This document shows, piece by piece, positions 30,127-39,057 of a DNA stretch of 64,000 nucleotides (positions are counted from its first letter, which is position 1; the number at the start of each line of letters is the position of its first letter). Source of the stretch: Sva-07 sp963747375 (GTDB taxonomy: Bacteria > Actinomycetota > Acidimicrobiia > Acidimicrobiales > Ilumatobacteraceae); contig CAVVFL010000035.1 in assembly GCA_963747375.1 (NCBI GenBank), positions 124,001-188,000 of the forward strand, written 5' to 3'. The position numbers were made by a program, and so were the translations under genes. The notes beneath the pieces were generated by a model. The model ran no database searches, had not been told where the DNA came from, and saw only the letters and a list, made by a program, of their open reading frames with translations.

Positions 30127-30266
30127 CGTCGGCTCGATCACAACGCTGGGCTCGGGTTGTGTCAATTCCGTCTCAGCGAACTCTCAAGATCCGCGATGCG
30201 GTGCCGATAGATCACGTGCGAACCGAACCGCCAGCCAACTGGCGGCCGACTCCGAAGGACCACATC

Positions 30267-31594
30267 ATGATCGAGCAAAACGATGCACTCCGATCCAGCA
30301 TCGTCGCGGCCGTGCAACTCGAACTGGCCCGGTACAACGAGATGGTGTCGGCCGAACTCCAGCGGCTCCGCGACGAAGTGACGGCCGAACGCGCCGCGCG
30401 GGCCCGCACCGACGAGCAGGTCCTGGCGATCCTGCCCGCAGTCGAACGCTCGCAGACGACCGTCGCGGCATTCCAGACCGAGATCCACCGTGCGCTCGAG
30501 ATCCGTCTCACCGAATTCGCCACCGCATCGAAGCGGCGCCAGGAGGACGTGGAGACCAGGATCGGACGCATCGCCGACGAGACGAACCTCGGCCTCGCCG
30601 CCGCAGTCGAATCCGCGGCGCAACCGATCATCAAGCAACTGGAGCACCGTCAGGATCGCCTCGATTCCGATCTCGTCTCGCTGGACCGTACGGTCCGCAA
30701 GTTCGACGACCAGGCCTCGAAGATCGTCGAGCACATCAACGTCATCGCCGAGGCGACCGAGAGCCGCATCGACGAGGTCTCCGGCCAGGTGACCGAGGAG
30801 ATCGATGGTCGGCTCGCCGGATTGGCGACACGACTCGACGAGGTCTCGGCCCAGGCGGCGCGCCAGCAGGCCGAGGTCGCCAACGTCGTGGGGAGTCGCG
30901 TCGATCAGGCAGAGAGTCGCATCAACGAACGCCTGCTGACCACCGAGGCCCGCATCAACGAGACCGTCGGTCAACGCATCGCCGACATCGACGCCTACGT
31001 CGGCCGGGTGAGTGTGGGCCTCGACGAGGCCGTCAACATGCTCAGCGATCGAATCGCCGCCGCCGACGCCCGCTTCGACGAGGTGAACACGAGTCTCGAC
31101 GCCGTCGCGGCCCGCGTCGACGCCGTCGACGTCGAGGCGCTCGACGATCTCCAGGATCGCTTCGGCGGGGTGGCCGGTGAGGTCGAACTCATCCGCATCG
31201 AAACCGAACGATTCCAGGAGTCGATGGGCCACGACCATGGACCAGGCCATGCTCCGCATCGTCGAACTCGAGACCCAGCTGCAGGAACAACACCTCGACG
31301 TCGAGACCGCCGTGCAGCTCGAGCGTCTCGAAGAGGTGGAACGAGCGCTCATCGCCCTCAACCCGAACCAGTTCGTCCGTCGGACCGACGTCGCCGCCAA
31401 GTCATCCGTCGGCGTCGACGTCGGTGATCGTCGAGGGCGACTCGAGTGTCGTGGACGAGGCCGTCCAGCGTGCACTTGCCGCAATGGGCTCCGTCTCGGC
31501 AACCGCGTCGGCAGGCCTGGACGGATCCCCGTCACCGTCGACCCCGATCGCCCCCCCGACCACGTTCAGCTCCCCCGTGAACGCGCAGCACTGA
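30267..31594 (+). CDS. Long coiled-coil protein upstream of pilB (two frameshifts)
   Basis: About 442 aa, almost wholly heptad-patterned alpha helix (for example RIDEVSGQVTEEIDGRL, ARINETVGQRIADIDAYV) with no membrane segment or signal peptide, then a Ser/Thr/Pro-rich tail ending FSSPVNAQH. Extra bases near 31230 and 31422 break the frame; the helical pattern resumes as MLRIVELETQLQEQ. AAGGA lies 8 nt before ATG 30267. It is unrelated in sequence to PilM/N/O but occupies an operon position just before pilB, so a scaffold or localisation role for the pilus machine is plausible. Function not recognised. Confidence 0.68.
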
Positions 31595-31611
31595 GCCGAA
31601 AGACGGCACCG

Positions 31612-33391
31612 ATGGCACTTCGTAAACCCCGCCCAGACGATCTCCGCCACCCCGACAGGTGGTGGCACTGCCACCGCGCTCGCTGAACCACCACCGATCG
31701 GCCAGTCAGCCGATGAGTGTGCTGCGGTCGGCCAGGCACTCATGCAGGGTGGGTACCTCGACACCGAGACGCTCGCGGCGGCACTGACGGACGCCAACGG
31801 CGACCTGCTGAAGTTCGGCACCGCGCTCCTGAATCGTCATGGCGTCGGTCGGGCCGAGCTCTCGACGGCCGTCGCTGCCGTGTGTCAGGTACCGGTCGCC
31901 GACGTCTCGATCGTGCAACTCGACGAGGAGATCGTCACCCGCTTCCCCGAGCAGGTCGCCCGCACCCACAAGGTGATGCCGATCGGTGAGGAAGACGGCC
32001 TGATCGTGCTGTACGCCGCCGATCCGTCGGCGTCGAGGCGCCAGCAGGTCGAATCGGCCACGGGCCAGCGCTTCGCCTGGAAGGCATCCGACGAGAAGAC
32101 CGTCACGTCGTTCATCGAGCAGATGTACCGCTCGACGGCCGACGTCGACCACATCGTCGCCGCCTTCGCCGCCGAGGACGATCAGCGCCAGGCCGCCGAG
32201 ACCATCGCCGAGGTCAACCTCGACGATCAGGCGCCGGTGGTGCAGCTCGTCGGCAAGATCGTCGGCCAGGCGCTGCGTGACCGCAGCTCCGACATCCACA
32301 TCGAGCCGCTCGACGATCGGCTGCGCATCCGCTTCCGCGTCGACGGCCACCTCATCGAGGCGTTCTCGCTGCCGCTGTCGGCCCACAACGCACTGATCAG
32401 CCGCTTGAAGATCATGTCGGAGATGAACATCGTCGAGAAGCGCGCTCCGCAGGACGGCCAGTTCTCGACCAAGGTCGACGGTCGACCGATCGACGTCCGT
32501 GTGTCGTCGGTGGCGACGGTGTTCGGCGAGAAGATCGTCATGCGTCTGCTCGACAAGTCGAAGTCGATGGTCAGCCTCGGCCAGCTCGGCATGCCGGCGG
32601 AGACCTACAAGACCTACTCGAAGCTCGTCCACGCGCCGTTCGGCATGGTGATCTGCGCCGGCCCGACGGGTGCCGGCAAGACCACGACCCTGTACGCCAC
32701 GTTGCTCGAGATCAACTCGACCGGCAAGAACGTCACGACCGTCGAAGACCCGGTCGAGTACGTGTTCCCCGGCATCAACCAGGTGCAGACCAACGCCAAG
32801 GCCGGCCTCACCTTCGCCACCGGGCTCAAGGCCCTCCTGCGACAGGACCCCGACACGATCCTCGTCGGTGAGATCCGCGACGTCGACACGGCCCGCATCG
32901 CCATCCAGTCGGCGCTCACCGGTCACTTCGTGCTGTCGTCGCTGCACGGCACCGACGCCGTTGCGGCGCTGCACCGCCTGCTCGACATGGGCATCGAGGC
33001 GTTCCTCGTGGCCTCGGCGATCGTCGGCGTGGTCTCGCAGCGTCTGCTGCGCAAGATGTGCGACAACTGCAAGGAGCCGTACACGCCCGGCGTCGAGGAG
33101 CTGGCCGTGTTCCGTCAGCATTCCGGCGGCAGCGACAAGACCGTCTTCTACCACGGCAAGGGCTGCAGCTACTGCTCGAACACCGGCTATCGCGACCGCA
33201 TCGGCGTCTACGAACTGCTGCGGATCACCCCTGAAGTGCGTCGGCTGATCGTCGGCTGGGCCACCACCGAGGAACTCCGCCGTCTGGCAGTTGCTCAAGG
33301 TATGCGCACGATGCTCCGAGAAGCAATGCAGATGGTCGACGACGACATCACGACCATCCCCGAAGTCGTCCGAACCCTATTCGCCCACTGA
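31612..33391 (+). CDS. pilB: Type IV pilus extension ATPase PilB (probable frameshift at N-terminus)
   Basis: A GspE/PilB ATPase of about 590 aa. The N-terminal T2SSE_N domain begins around DECAAVGQALMQGGYLDTET. The core has Walker A GPTGAGKTTTLYATL, Asp box VTTVEDPVEYVFPGINQVQ, Walker B DPDTILVGEIRD and His box SSLHGTDAVAAL, then the zinc-binding tetracysteine CDNC...CSYC that marks PilB rather than PilT. The first in-frame start in the given sequence is ATG 31742, which would cut into the N-terminal domain. ATG 31612 with one extra base near 31655 restores it. It powers pilus assembly from the cytoplasmic membrane base; pilC follows 24 nt later. Confidence 0.9.
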
Positions 33392-33415
33392 ACACCCAGA
33401 GACACGGAGCAGATC

Positions 33416-34628
33416 ATGCCGAAGTTCGCCTACGCCGCAGTCGACCCCACCGGCGCCCCCGTCGAGGGGGTGACCAAAGCCGACACCATCGGCGCGGCGC
33501 GCACGCTGCTGGTCCAGCAGAACCTGTTCCCGACCAAGATCGAGGAACGGCGGGGGATGCTCGATCTCGAGCTGACCAAGGAGAAGGTCAAGAAGAAGGA
33601 GCTGATGCACTTCACGCGTCAGCTCGCCGTCTTCGTCAAGGCCGGCATTCCGATCACCGACGCGCTCACCGTCATCGGCGACGAGACCGAAGACGTCGCG
33701 TTGCGACGAGCGCTCAGCAACCTCGTCGACGATCTCCGCAACGGCGGGCTGTTCTCCGCCGCCGCGGCCGGCCACCCCGAGGTGTTCCCCGACTACTACG
33801 TGGGCATCCTGCAATCGGCCGAACTCACCGGTCAGCTCGACACGGCGCTGGAGAGCCTGTCGGACTATCTCGAACGCGAGATCGAGACCCGCAGCAAGGT
33901 CGTCTCGGCGCTGTCGTACCCGATGGTGGTCATGGTGATGGCGATGATCACCGTGCTGATCCTCGCCGGCTACGTGCTGCCGCAGTTCAAGCCGCTGTTC
34001 GAGGAACTCGACGCCGAACTGCCGCTGCCGACGCGGATGCTGCTGGCCTTCTCGCGGCTCTTCACCGACCTGTGGTTCATCACCGCCGGCTTCTTCCTGA
34101 TCATCGGCGGGATCGCTGATGTTCCTCTTCAAGCACCCGACCGGCAAGCTCTGGAAAGACCGCCTGGTGCTGAAGATCCCCGTCATCAAGGGCATCGTCG
34201 ACTATGCGATCCTCGAACGGTTCTGTCGCATCCTCTCGGCGATGCTCGCTGCCGGCGTCCCACTGCCCGACGGCCTCAAGACCACGACCGAGGCAACGAG
34301 CAACGTCGTCTACAAGGAACGGCTCGAGATCGCCCGTGCGCAGATGCTCGAAGGGCACGGGTTCTCCCAGCCACTGATCGACACCGAGTTGTTCCCGGGC
34401 GCGGCACGGCAGATGTTCAAGGTCGGCGAGGAGACCGGAACGCTCGACATGCAGCTCGCCGTGGCGAGCATCTATTTCGACCGTGAGCTCGAGAGCCGCA
34501 TCAAGAAGTTCACCACGATGTTCGAGCCCCTGATGATCATCTTCGTGGGCCTCATCGTCGGCTTCGTGGCGGTGGCGCTCGTGTCGGCGATGTACGGCGT
34601 GCTCAACGGCACCAAGGGGCAGATCTGA
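33416..34628 (+). CDS. pilC: Type IV pilus platform protein PilC (one frameshift)
   Basis: About 403 aa with two T2SSF domains. The first has FTRQLAVFVKAGIPITDAL and GILQSAELTGQLDTAL, the second FCRILSAMLAAGVPLPDGL and FKVGEETGTLDMQL. Membrane helices follow each domain (VVMVMAMITVLILAGYVLP; MIIFVGLIVGFVAVALVSAM). One extra base near 34115 separates the halves. It is the inner-membrane rotor acted on by PilB and PilT. Confidence 0.92.
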
Positions 34629-34640
34629 CCCTCGGGTCAG
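34625..34640. terminator. Short perfect hairpin over two convergent stop codons
   Basis: CTGACCC and GGGTCAG form a 7-bp stem with a 2-nt loop. The TGA codons of pilC (plus) and pilD (minus) lie in opposite arms. Confidence 0.4.
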
Positions 34641-35416
34641 CGCGCGAGGACGATGTCGACGAAATGCTGACCGACGAAGATCGCCACGATCGTGCCGAGG
34701 GCCAGGAACGGCCCGAACGGCACCGCCGTGCGACGACCCGCGCGGTTGCCGACCATCATCGCCACGCCGACGACCGCGCCGGCGAGGAAGCCGAAGAACA
34801 GCCCGGGCAGCACGATGCCGGGGTTGATCCAGCCGAGGAACATGCCGAGCAGCGGCGCGAGACGTACGTCGCCGTCGCCCATGCCGCCCCGGCTGAGCTT
34901 GTAGATCAGCCACATCGTCACCAGGGCGATGGCGGCACCGAGTGCGGCCATCCAGATGCGTTCGGGTTCGTCGAGCACGACCGCCGCGATCGCGAGGGCG
35001 ATCCCGCCCAGCACCATGCCGGTGTAGGTGATCTCACGCGGCAGTCGCTGCGTGCGCAGGTCGATCCAGGTCTGCGCGACGAGCGTGGCGCACAGGATGC
35101 AGTACGCGGGAATCGCGGCGCGCATGTCGTCGAAACGGACCGCCATCAGCACGAAGAGCCCTGCCGTCGTCAGCTCCAGCACGATCGGTTCGATGCCGAT
35201 CTTCGCCCCGCATTGGCGGCACTTGCCGCGCAGAGCGGCCCAGCTGAGCACCGGCACCAGGTCGAGCGGGCCGAGGCGGAGCCCGCACGAACCACATCGG
35301 CTCGGCGGTGCCACCACCGAGCCGCCCTGTGGCACACGATCCACCACCACCGTCAGGAACGAGCCGATCAACAGACCGGCCACGACTGCACACACGATCA
35401 ACAGAGAAAAGCTCAT
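34637..35416 (-). CDS. pilD: Prepilin peptidase / N-methyltransferase PilD (A24)
   Basis: A 259-aa membrane protein. An N-terminal GSFLTVVVDRVP methylase-type segment and two CxxC pairs (CGSCG, CRQCG) are followed by a bundle of helices with the two catalytic aspartates, in WIDLRTQRLP and GGMGDGDVRLAPLLG. It cleaves and methylates the prepilins of this locus. ATG 35416 is preferred over the upstream TTG. It lies on the opposite strand between pilC and pilT, a local inversion within an otherwise co-oriented locus. Intact. Confidence 0.93.
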   Translation of the reverse strand: MSFSLLIVCAVVAGLLIGSFLTVVVDRVPQGGSVVAPPSRCGSCGLRLGPLDLVPVLSWAALRGKCRQCGAKIGIEPIVLELTTAGLFVLMAVRFDDMRAAIPAYCILCATLVAQTWIDLRTQRLPREITYTGMVLGGIALAIAAVVLDEPERIWMAALGAAIALVTMWLIYKLSRGGMGDGDVRLAPLLGMFLGWINPGIVLPGLFFGFLAGAVVGVAMMVGNRAGRRTAVPFGPFLALGTIVAIFVGQHFVDIVLAR

Positions 35417-35461
35417 CAGCAAATGTGGCCCTCCGTGGCCCGAGCGGGAGGTTAGCCAACC

Positions 35462-36650
35462 ATGTCCAATCCAGATCCGATGCTCGAGGCGCTCCTCAAG
35501 GCGACCGTCGATTCAGGGGCCTCCGACCTCCACCTCACGGTGGGTCGTCCGGCCACCGCACGCCGCGATGGTGTGCTCATCTCGTTCGAGAACGTGCCGG
35601 TGCTGACCTCCGAGGAGATCGACCGCATGGTCTACTCGTTGCTCGACGACCGCAAGCTCGAGGAACTGAACAGTGACCGTCAGGTCGACTTCTCGTTCGG
35701 CGTCAACAGCCTCGGTCGTTTCCGTGCCAACGCCTTCCGTCAGCGGGGCAACCTGGCCCTCGCGCTGCGCGTCGTGCCGTTCCGGGTGCGGACGCTCGAG
35801 GAGCTCGGCGCGCCGGCTGCGTGCACGACCCTGTTGAACAAGCCGTACGGCATCGTGCTCGTGGTGGGCCCGACCGGCTCGGGCAAGTCGACGACCCTGG
35901 CGGCGATGATCGACCGCATCAACGACACCAAGCCGGTGCACATCCTCACCATCGAGGATCCGGTGGAGTACCTCCACCACCACAAGATGGCGATGGTCAA
36001 CCAGCGCGAGGTGGGCAGCGACGTCGAGTCGTTCACCGACGGTCTGCGCAGCGCCCTGCGTGAAGACCCCGACGTGGTGCTCCTCGGCGAGATGCGCGAC
36101 CTCGACTCGATCCAGATCGCGCTGTCGCTCGCCGAGACCGGCCACCTCGTGTTCGCCACGCTGCACACCAACGACGCCGCCCAGGCGCTCGATCGCATCA
36201 TCGACGTGTTCCCCGGCGAGAGCCGCGACCAGATCCAGATCATGCTGGCCGGTGCACTCCAGGGCGTCATCTCGCAGCGGCTGCTCCCCGGCGTCGCCGG
36301 TGGCCGCGTTGCCGCCTACGAGGTGATGGTGGCCAACGAGGCCATCCGCAACCTGGTGCGTGAGGGCAAGTCGCGCCAGATGCGCAACATGATCTCCACC
36401 GGCGCCGCCGACGGCATGCAGACCGTCGAGATGGACCTCGCTCGCCTGGTGGCGGCCGGATTGATCACGATGGAGACCGCCATGGCAGTCGAGCGCCTAC
36501 CCGAAGGAGGTGCAGGCCCAGCTCCAGACGGCTCGCGCCCAGATGCACGCTCACGCCACGGTGTCGACGGGCCAGGGCGCCTCGTCGGGTTCGGGCACCT
36601 ACGGCGGCCAGGAGATGGCTCCACCGGTGCCGTCTGCGAACGGCGGCTGA
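35462..36650 (+). CDS. pilT: Type IV pilus retraction ATPase PilT (one frameshift near the 3' end)
   Basis: About 395 aa. ASDLHLTVGRPATARRDG opens the PilT N-domain, followed by Walker A GPTGSGKSTTLAAMID, Asp box TIEDPVEYLHHHKM, Walker B EDPDVVLLGEMRDLD, His box FATLHTNDAAQALD and the retraction motif region AYEVMVANEAIRNL. An extra base near 36488 diverts the frame; restored, the tail is AYPKEVQAQLQTARAQMH followed by a Gly/Ser/Pro-rich end. GGGAGG lies upstream of ATG 35462. It depolymerises the pilus. Confidence 0.92.
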
Positions 36651-36656
36651 TCCGTC

Positions 36657-37374
36657 GTGGTCGTCAAGAAGCTGCCGTACAAGAACATCGCCGGGGTCAC
36701 CCCGTGCCCGGGCGGTTGGCTCGTGCTGCCGGCGCGCCTCGCGGGCATCACGGTGGCCGCCGAGGAGGCCTTCGTGCTCCGCAAGCTGTTCGAGGTGCTC
36801 GACTTCCGGCCGACCTTCGAAGCGGCGGCGATCAACGCACCGATGGGCTTGTTCGACATGCCGTCGGGCCAGTTCCGCCCGTGCGACCGCGAGGCTCGCG
36901 AGTACGTGGGGTGGCCGCGGATGGTGGCCATCAACGGCACGCCGTGCCGCGACGCGATCGCGGGTCGAACAGTCGAGGCGCAGCAGATGGAGCCGTGGAT
37001 GACCAAACACGACCTGCGCCGTCTGCGCTGGGTGCGTGAGGCAGCGGCCGAGATGCAGCCGTACCACTCGCGGCAGCTTCTTCTCGGCCAACCCCGACGT
37101 GTCGTTCACCGCGATGAACAGCGACGAGCCGTTGTCGACGTCGCCGTATCACGAGGACGGCCGTCTCGAGCGTCTCGAACTGATCCGTCAGCGCCTGCCG
37201 GGCGTCGACGAGGTGGTGACGCGTACGCCGCCCGACGGCGCAGCCGGCGTGCACCTGCTGCAGGCCGCCGCGTTGCTGTTCACGGCGCGCCGGGCATCGG
37301 GCCGGGCGATCAGCCGGATGCCGATCGATCCCACCTGGGACGACGTGGGCATGCGGATGGAAATCGTCCGCTGA
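36657..37374 (+). CDS. DUF429 predicted RNase H-like nuclease (one frameshift)
   Basis: About 238 aa. GVTPCPGGWLVLPA near the start, INAPMGLFDMPSGQFRPCD, REAREYVGWPRMVAINGTPC and, after the shift, FFSANPDVSFTAMN with YHEDGRLERLELI follow the DUF429 order (first strand, I-D/N-x-P-x-G-L, R-x-C-D-x-x-A-R, and the late E/N-x-H/N-P motif). The first acidic residue is not clear, so activity is uncertain. An extra base near 37070 breaks the frame. It starts 6 nt after pilT but has no known pilus role. Confidence 0.7.
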
Positions 37375-37424
37375 CCAACTCGCCTGCCGATCGACCGTTC
37401 TGGCTGATCGACCGTGTCTGCCGG

Positions 37425-38058
37425 TCAGGCCTCGAGCGAGAGGTCGGCGATGGGGCCATCGAGCGGTGCTGACGATCGACTGGCGCCGATGGTCGGCGGG
37501 TCGAGGGTCAGCGGCGCAAAGGCGATGATCTCGCGCGACCTCGGTGACCTCGTCGTCGTCCACCTGCTCGAGGGCGGGTACGACGGCGACGGTCTCGACC
37601 ACGCTGGGGTTCCGCGGCATGCACTCGAACATCGTGGCGATCGCCTCAGCGAGGGCCTTCTGACGCTGGAGGCATTCGTCGAGTCCCTTGCGGATCTGGG
37701 CGACGGAGTGCTCGAGGGCGTCGAGGCGGGCGGTGACGTCAGGGCGCTCCGCCGGTGATGCGAGGAGATGCGGTCGGCGCGCTCGCGCTCGATCGAGTGA
37801 GGTGAGGCGCTGCTCGGACCGCTCGGTGGTGGCTCTGGCCTCCGACCGGGCGACTTCCACTTGCTCCTGGGCGATCTGGGCGTAGGTGGCGAGCGAGGTG
37901 AACTGGCTGCTGATCTGCGACTCCACCTGCTTGACGCGGTCCTTCAGTTCGTGCATTTCGACCACGGCCTCGGCCGCGGCCTCGTCGCCGAAGAATCCGT
38001 CGATCGCATCGGAGTCGATGGTGTCGGTGTCGTCAGTCTCGTGGGTCTTGCCGAACAT
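37425..38058 (-). CDS. Coiled-coil protein near pilA (frameshifted)
   Basis: About 211 aa. An acidic N-terminus (ETDDTDTIDSDAIDGFFGDE) precedes a coiled coil from about residue 25 (VEMHELKDRVKQVESQIS) through RLDALEHSVAQIRKGLDEC, then a proline-rich tail ending IADLSLEA. Shifts occur near 37790, 37750 and 37545, two of them consistent with an extra G before ATC. No membrane segment. Like the coiled-coil gene at 30267 it borders the pilus genes. Function unknown. Confidence 0.55.
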
Positions 38059-38310
38059 GGTGTGTCGTTCCTGTGTGAGGGTGCACCGCCCGCTCCGGGC
38101 GCCTGTACGTACATCGGCGCGCTCCGTCTGGTTCTTGAACTGCTCCTGACGAGTTGTTGATCTTTCGCCATTTTCCAACTTTGTGCTCAAGATCGATTCG
38201 TCGGCGCCGAAGAATCATCTGCGCAACGGGAGCTGGTTCTCACGGAGCGCATTCGTGAGACAACAGCTCCTCCGGGAGCACCAACCAAAGAGCGGAAGGA
38301 AACCATTCAC

Positions 38311-38712
38311 ATGGACAACAAGCAGGACAAGGGTTTCACCCTCGTGGAACTCCTCATCGTCATCGTCATCCTCGGCATCCTCGCCACCGTCACGGTGTTC
38401 GCGGTCCGTGGCATCACCGACCAGGGCCAGACCTCGGCCTGCGACGCCGACGAGAAGACGCTCCAGACGGCCATCGAGGCGTACTACGCCCAGAACGGTG
38501 ACGACGACTCGCGCGTCTGCAACCGACGGCCGACTGGCGTCACGGCAGACCTGACGGACCTCGTCGCGGACCTCATCGTCGCACGCTGCGGTCGATTGTG
38601 GGCGGCAACCCAGCCGTCGCCGCTCACCTATCGCCTGCGACCGGCATCAACAGGCGCCGCCGACGGCGAGTCCGCGTTCGGCCACGCACCGTCGTCGCTG
38701 ATTCGTCACTGA
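38311..38712 (+). CDS. pilA: Major-type type IV prepilin (PilA-like)
   Basis: A short leader MDNKQDKG is cleaved before FTLVELLIVIVILGILATV (Glu5 present), the canonical N-methylated pilin helix, followed by an amphipathic segment ADEKTLQTAIEAYYAQNG. The downstream part (Arg/Pro-rich, ending SSLIRH) does not look like a normal pilin globular domain, so an undetected frameshift after about 38510 is suspected. GGAAGGA lies about 11 nt before the ATG. A strong terminator follows. Confidence 0.82.
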   Translation: MDNKQDKGFTLVELLIVIVILGILATVTVFAVRGITDQGQTSACDADEKTLQTAIEAYYAQNGDDDSRVCNRRPTGVTADLTDLVADLIVARCGRLWAATQPSPLTYRLRPASTGAADGESAFGHAPSSLIRH

Positions 38713-38733
38713 CGAATCACGACAACGCTGATC

Positions 38734-38761
38734 GAAGACCCCGCCATCGGGCGGGGTCTTC
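38734..38761 (+). terminator. Strong hairpin terminator after pilA
   Basis: A perfect 12-bp stem GAAGACCCCGCC / GGCGGGGTCTTC closes an ATCG loop, followed by the mildly T-rich GTCGTTCTC. A second inverted repeat (GATTCGTCA / TGACGAATC, 38700-38718) covers the pilA stop codon. Confidence 0.8.
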
Positions 38762-39057
38762 GTCGTTCTCGGCGTCGAGTCGGCGAACGTCGTCGTAGCG
38801 ATTCTGTGCTGGTCCCGGTCGGACTCGAGGCGTCGGCGCCGGTCCCGATGCAATCGACGTCCCACCGTCGAACCTGACCACCGCCGGCGTGATCCGTGGC
38901 CCGAGCCGCGATGAGTCCTCGGCCTGGCAGCACCGCAGGCTCGCCAGGTCGACCCGTCCATCGACCAGGTCTCGCCGAGTACGACTCATGCTCGACGGCA
39001 CCGGCAGCACCAACGGCCAATTCTGCAGCAGACAGACACGTTGGCGTAACTCCGGGG
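38762..39057. other. Intergenic stretch between the two pilus loci, no gene recognised
   Basis: About 300 bases. Frames on both strands are open for 70-100 codons but are rich in Arg, Ser and Pro and show no motif, as expected for shadows in GC-rich DNA. A TCCGGGG / CCCCGGA hairpin at 39052-39071 overlaps the stop codon of the next (minus) gene and probably terminates it. Confidence 0.4.

Noticed and set aside
33416..36650. Programmed ribosomal frameshifting in pilC and pilT
   Set aside because: No slippery heptamer or downstream pseudoknot is evident, and the same kind of shift occurs in dozens of unrelated genes of the window.
38717..39020. A small minus-strand gene between pilA and the LysM-BTAD gene
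   Set aside because: About 100 codons open on several frames, no start with a ribosome site, no motif, and it overlaps the pilA terminator.
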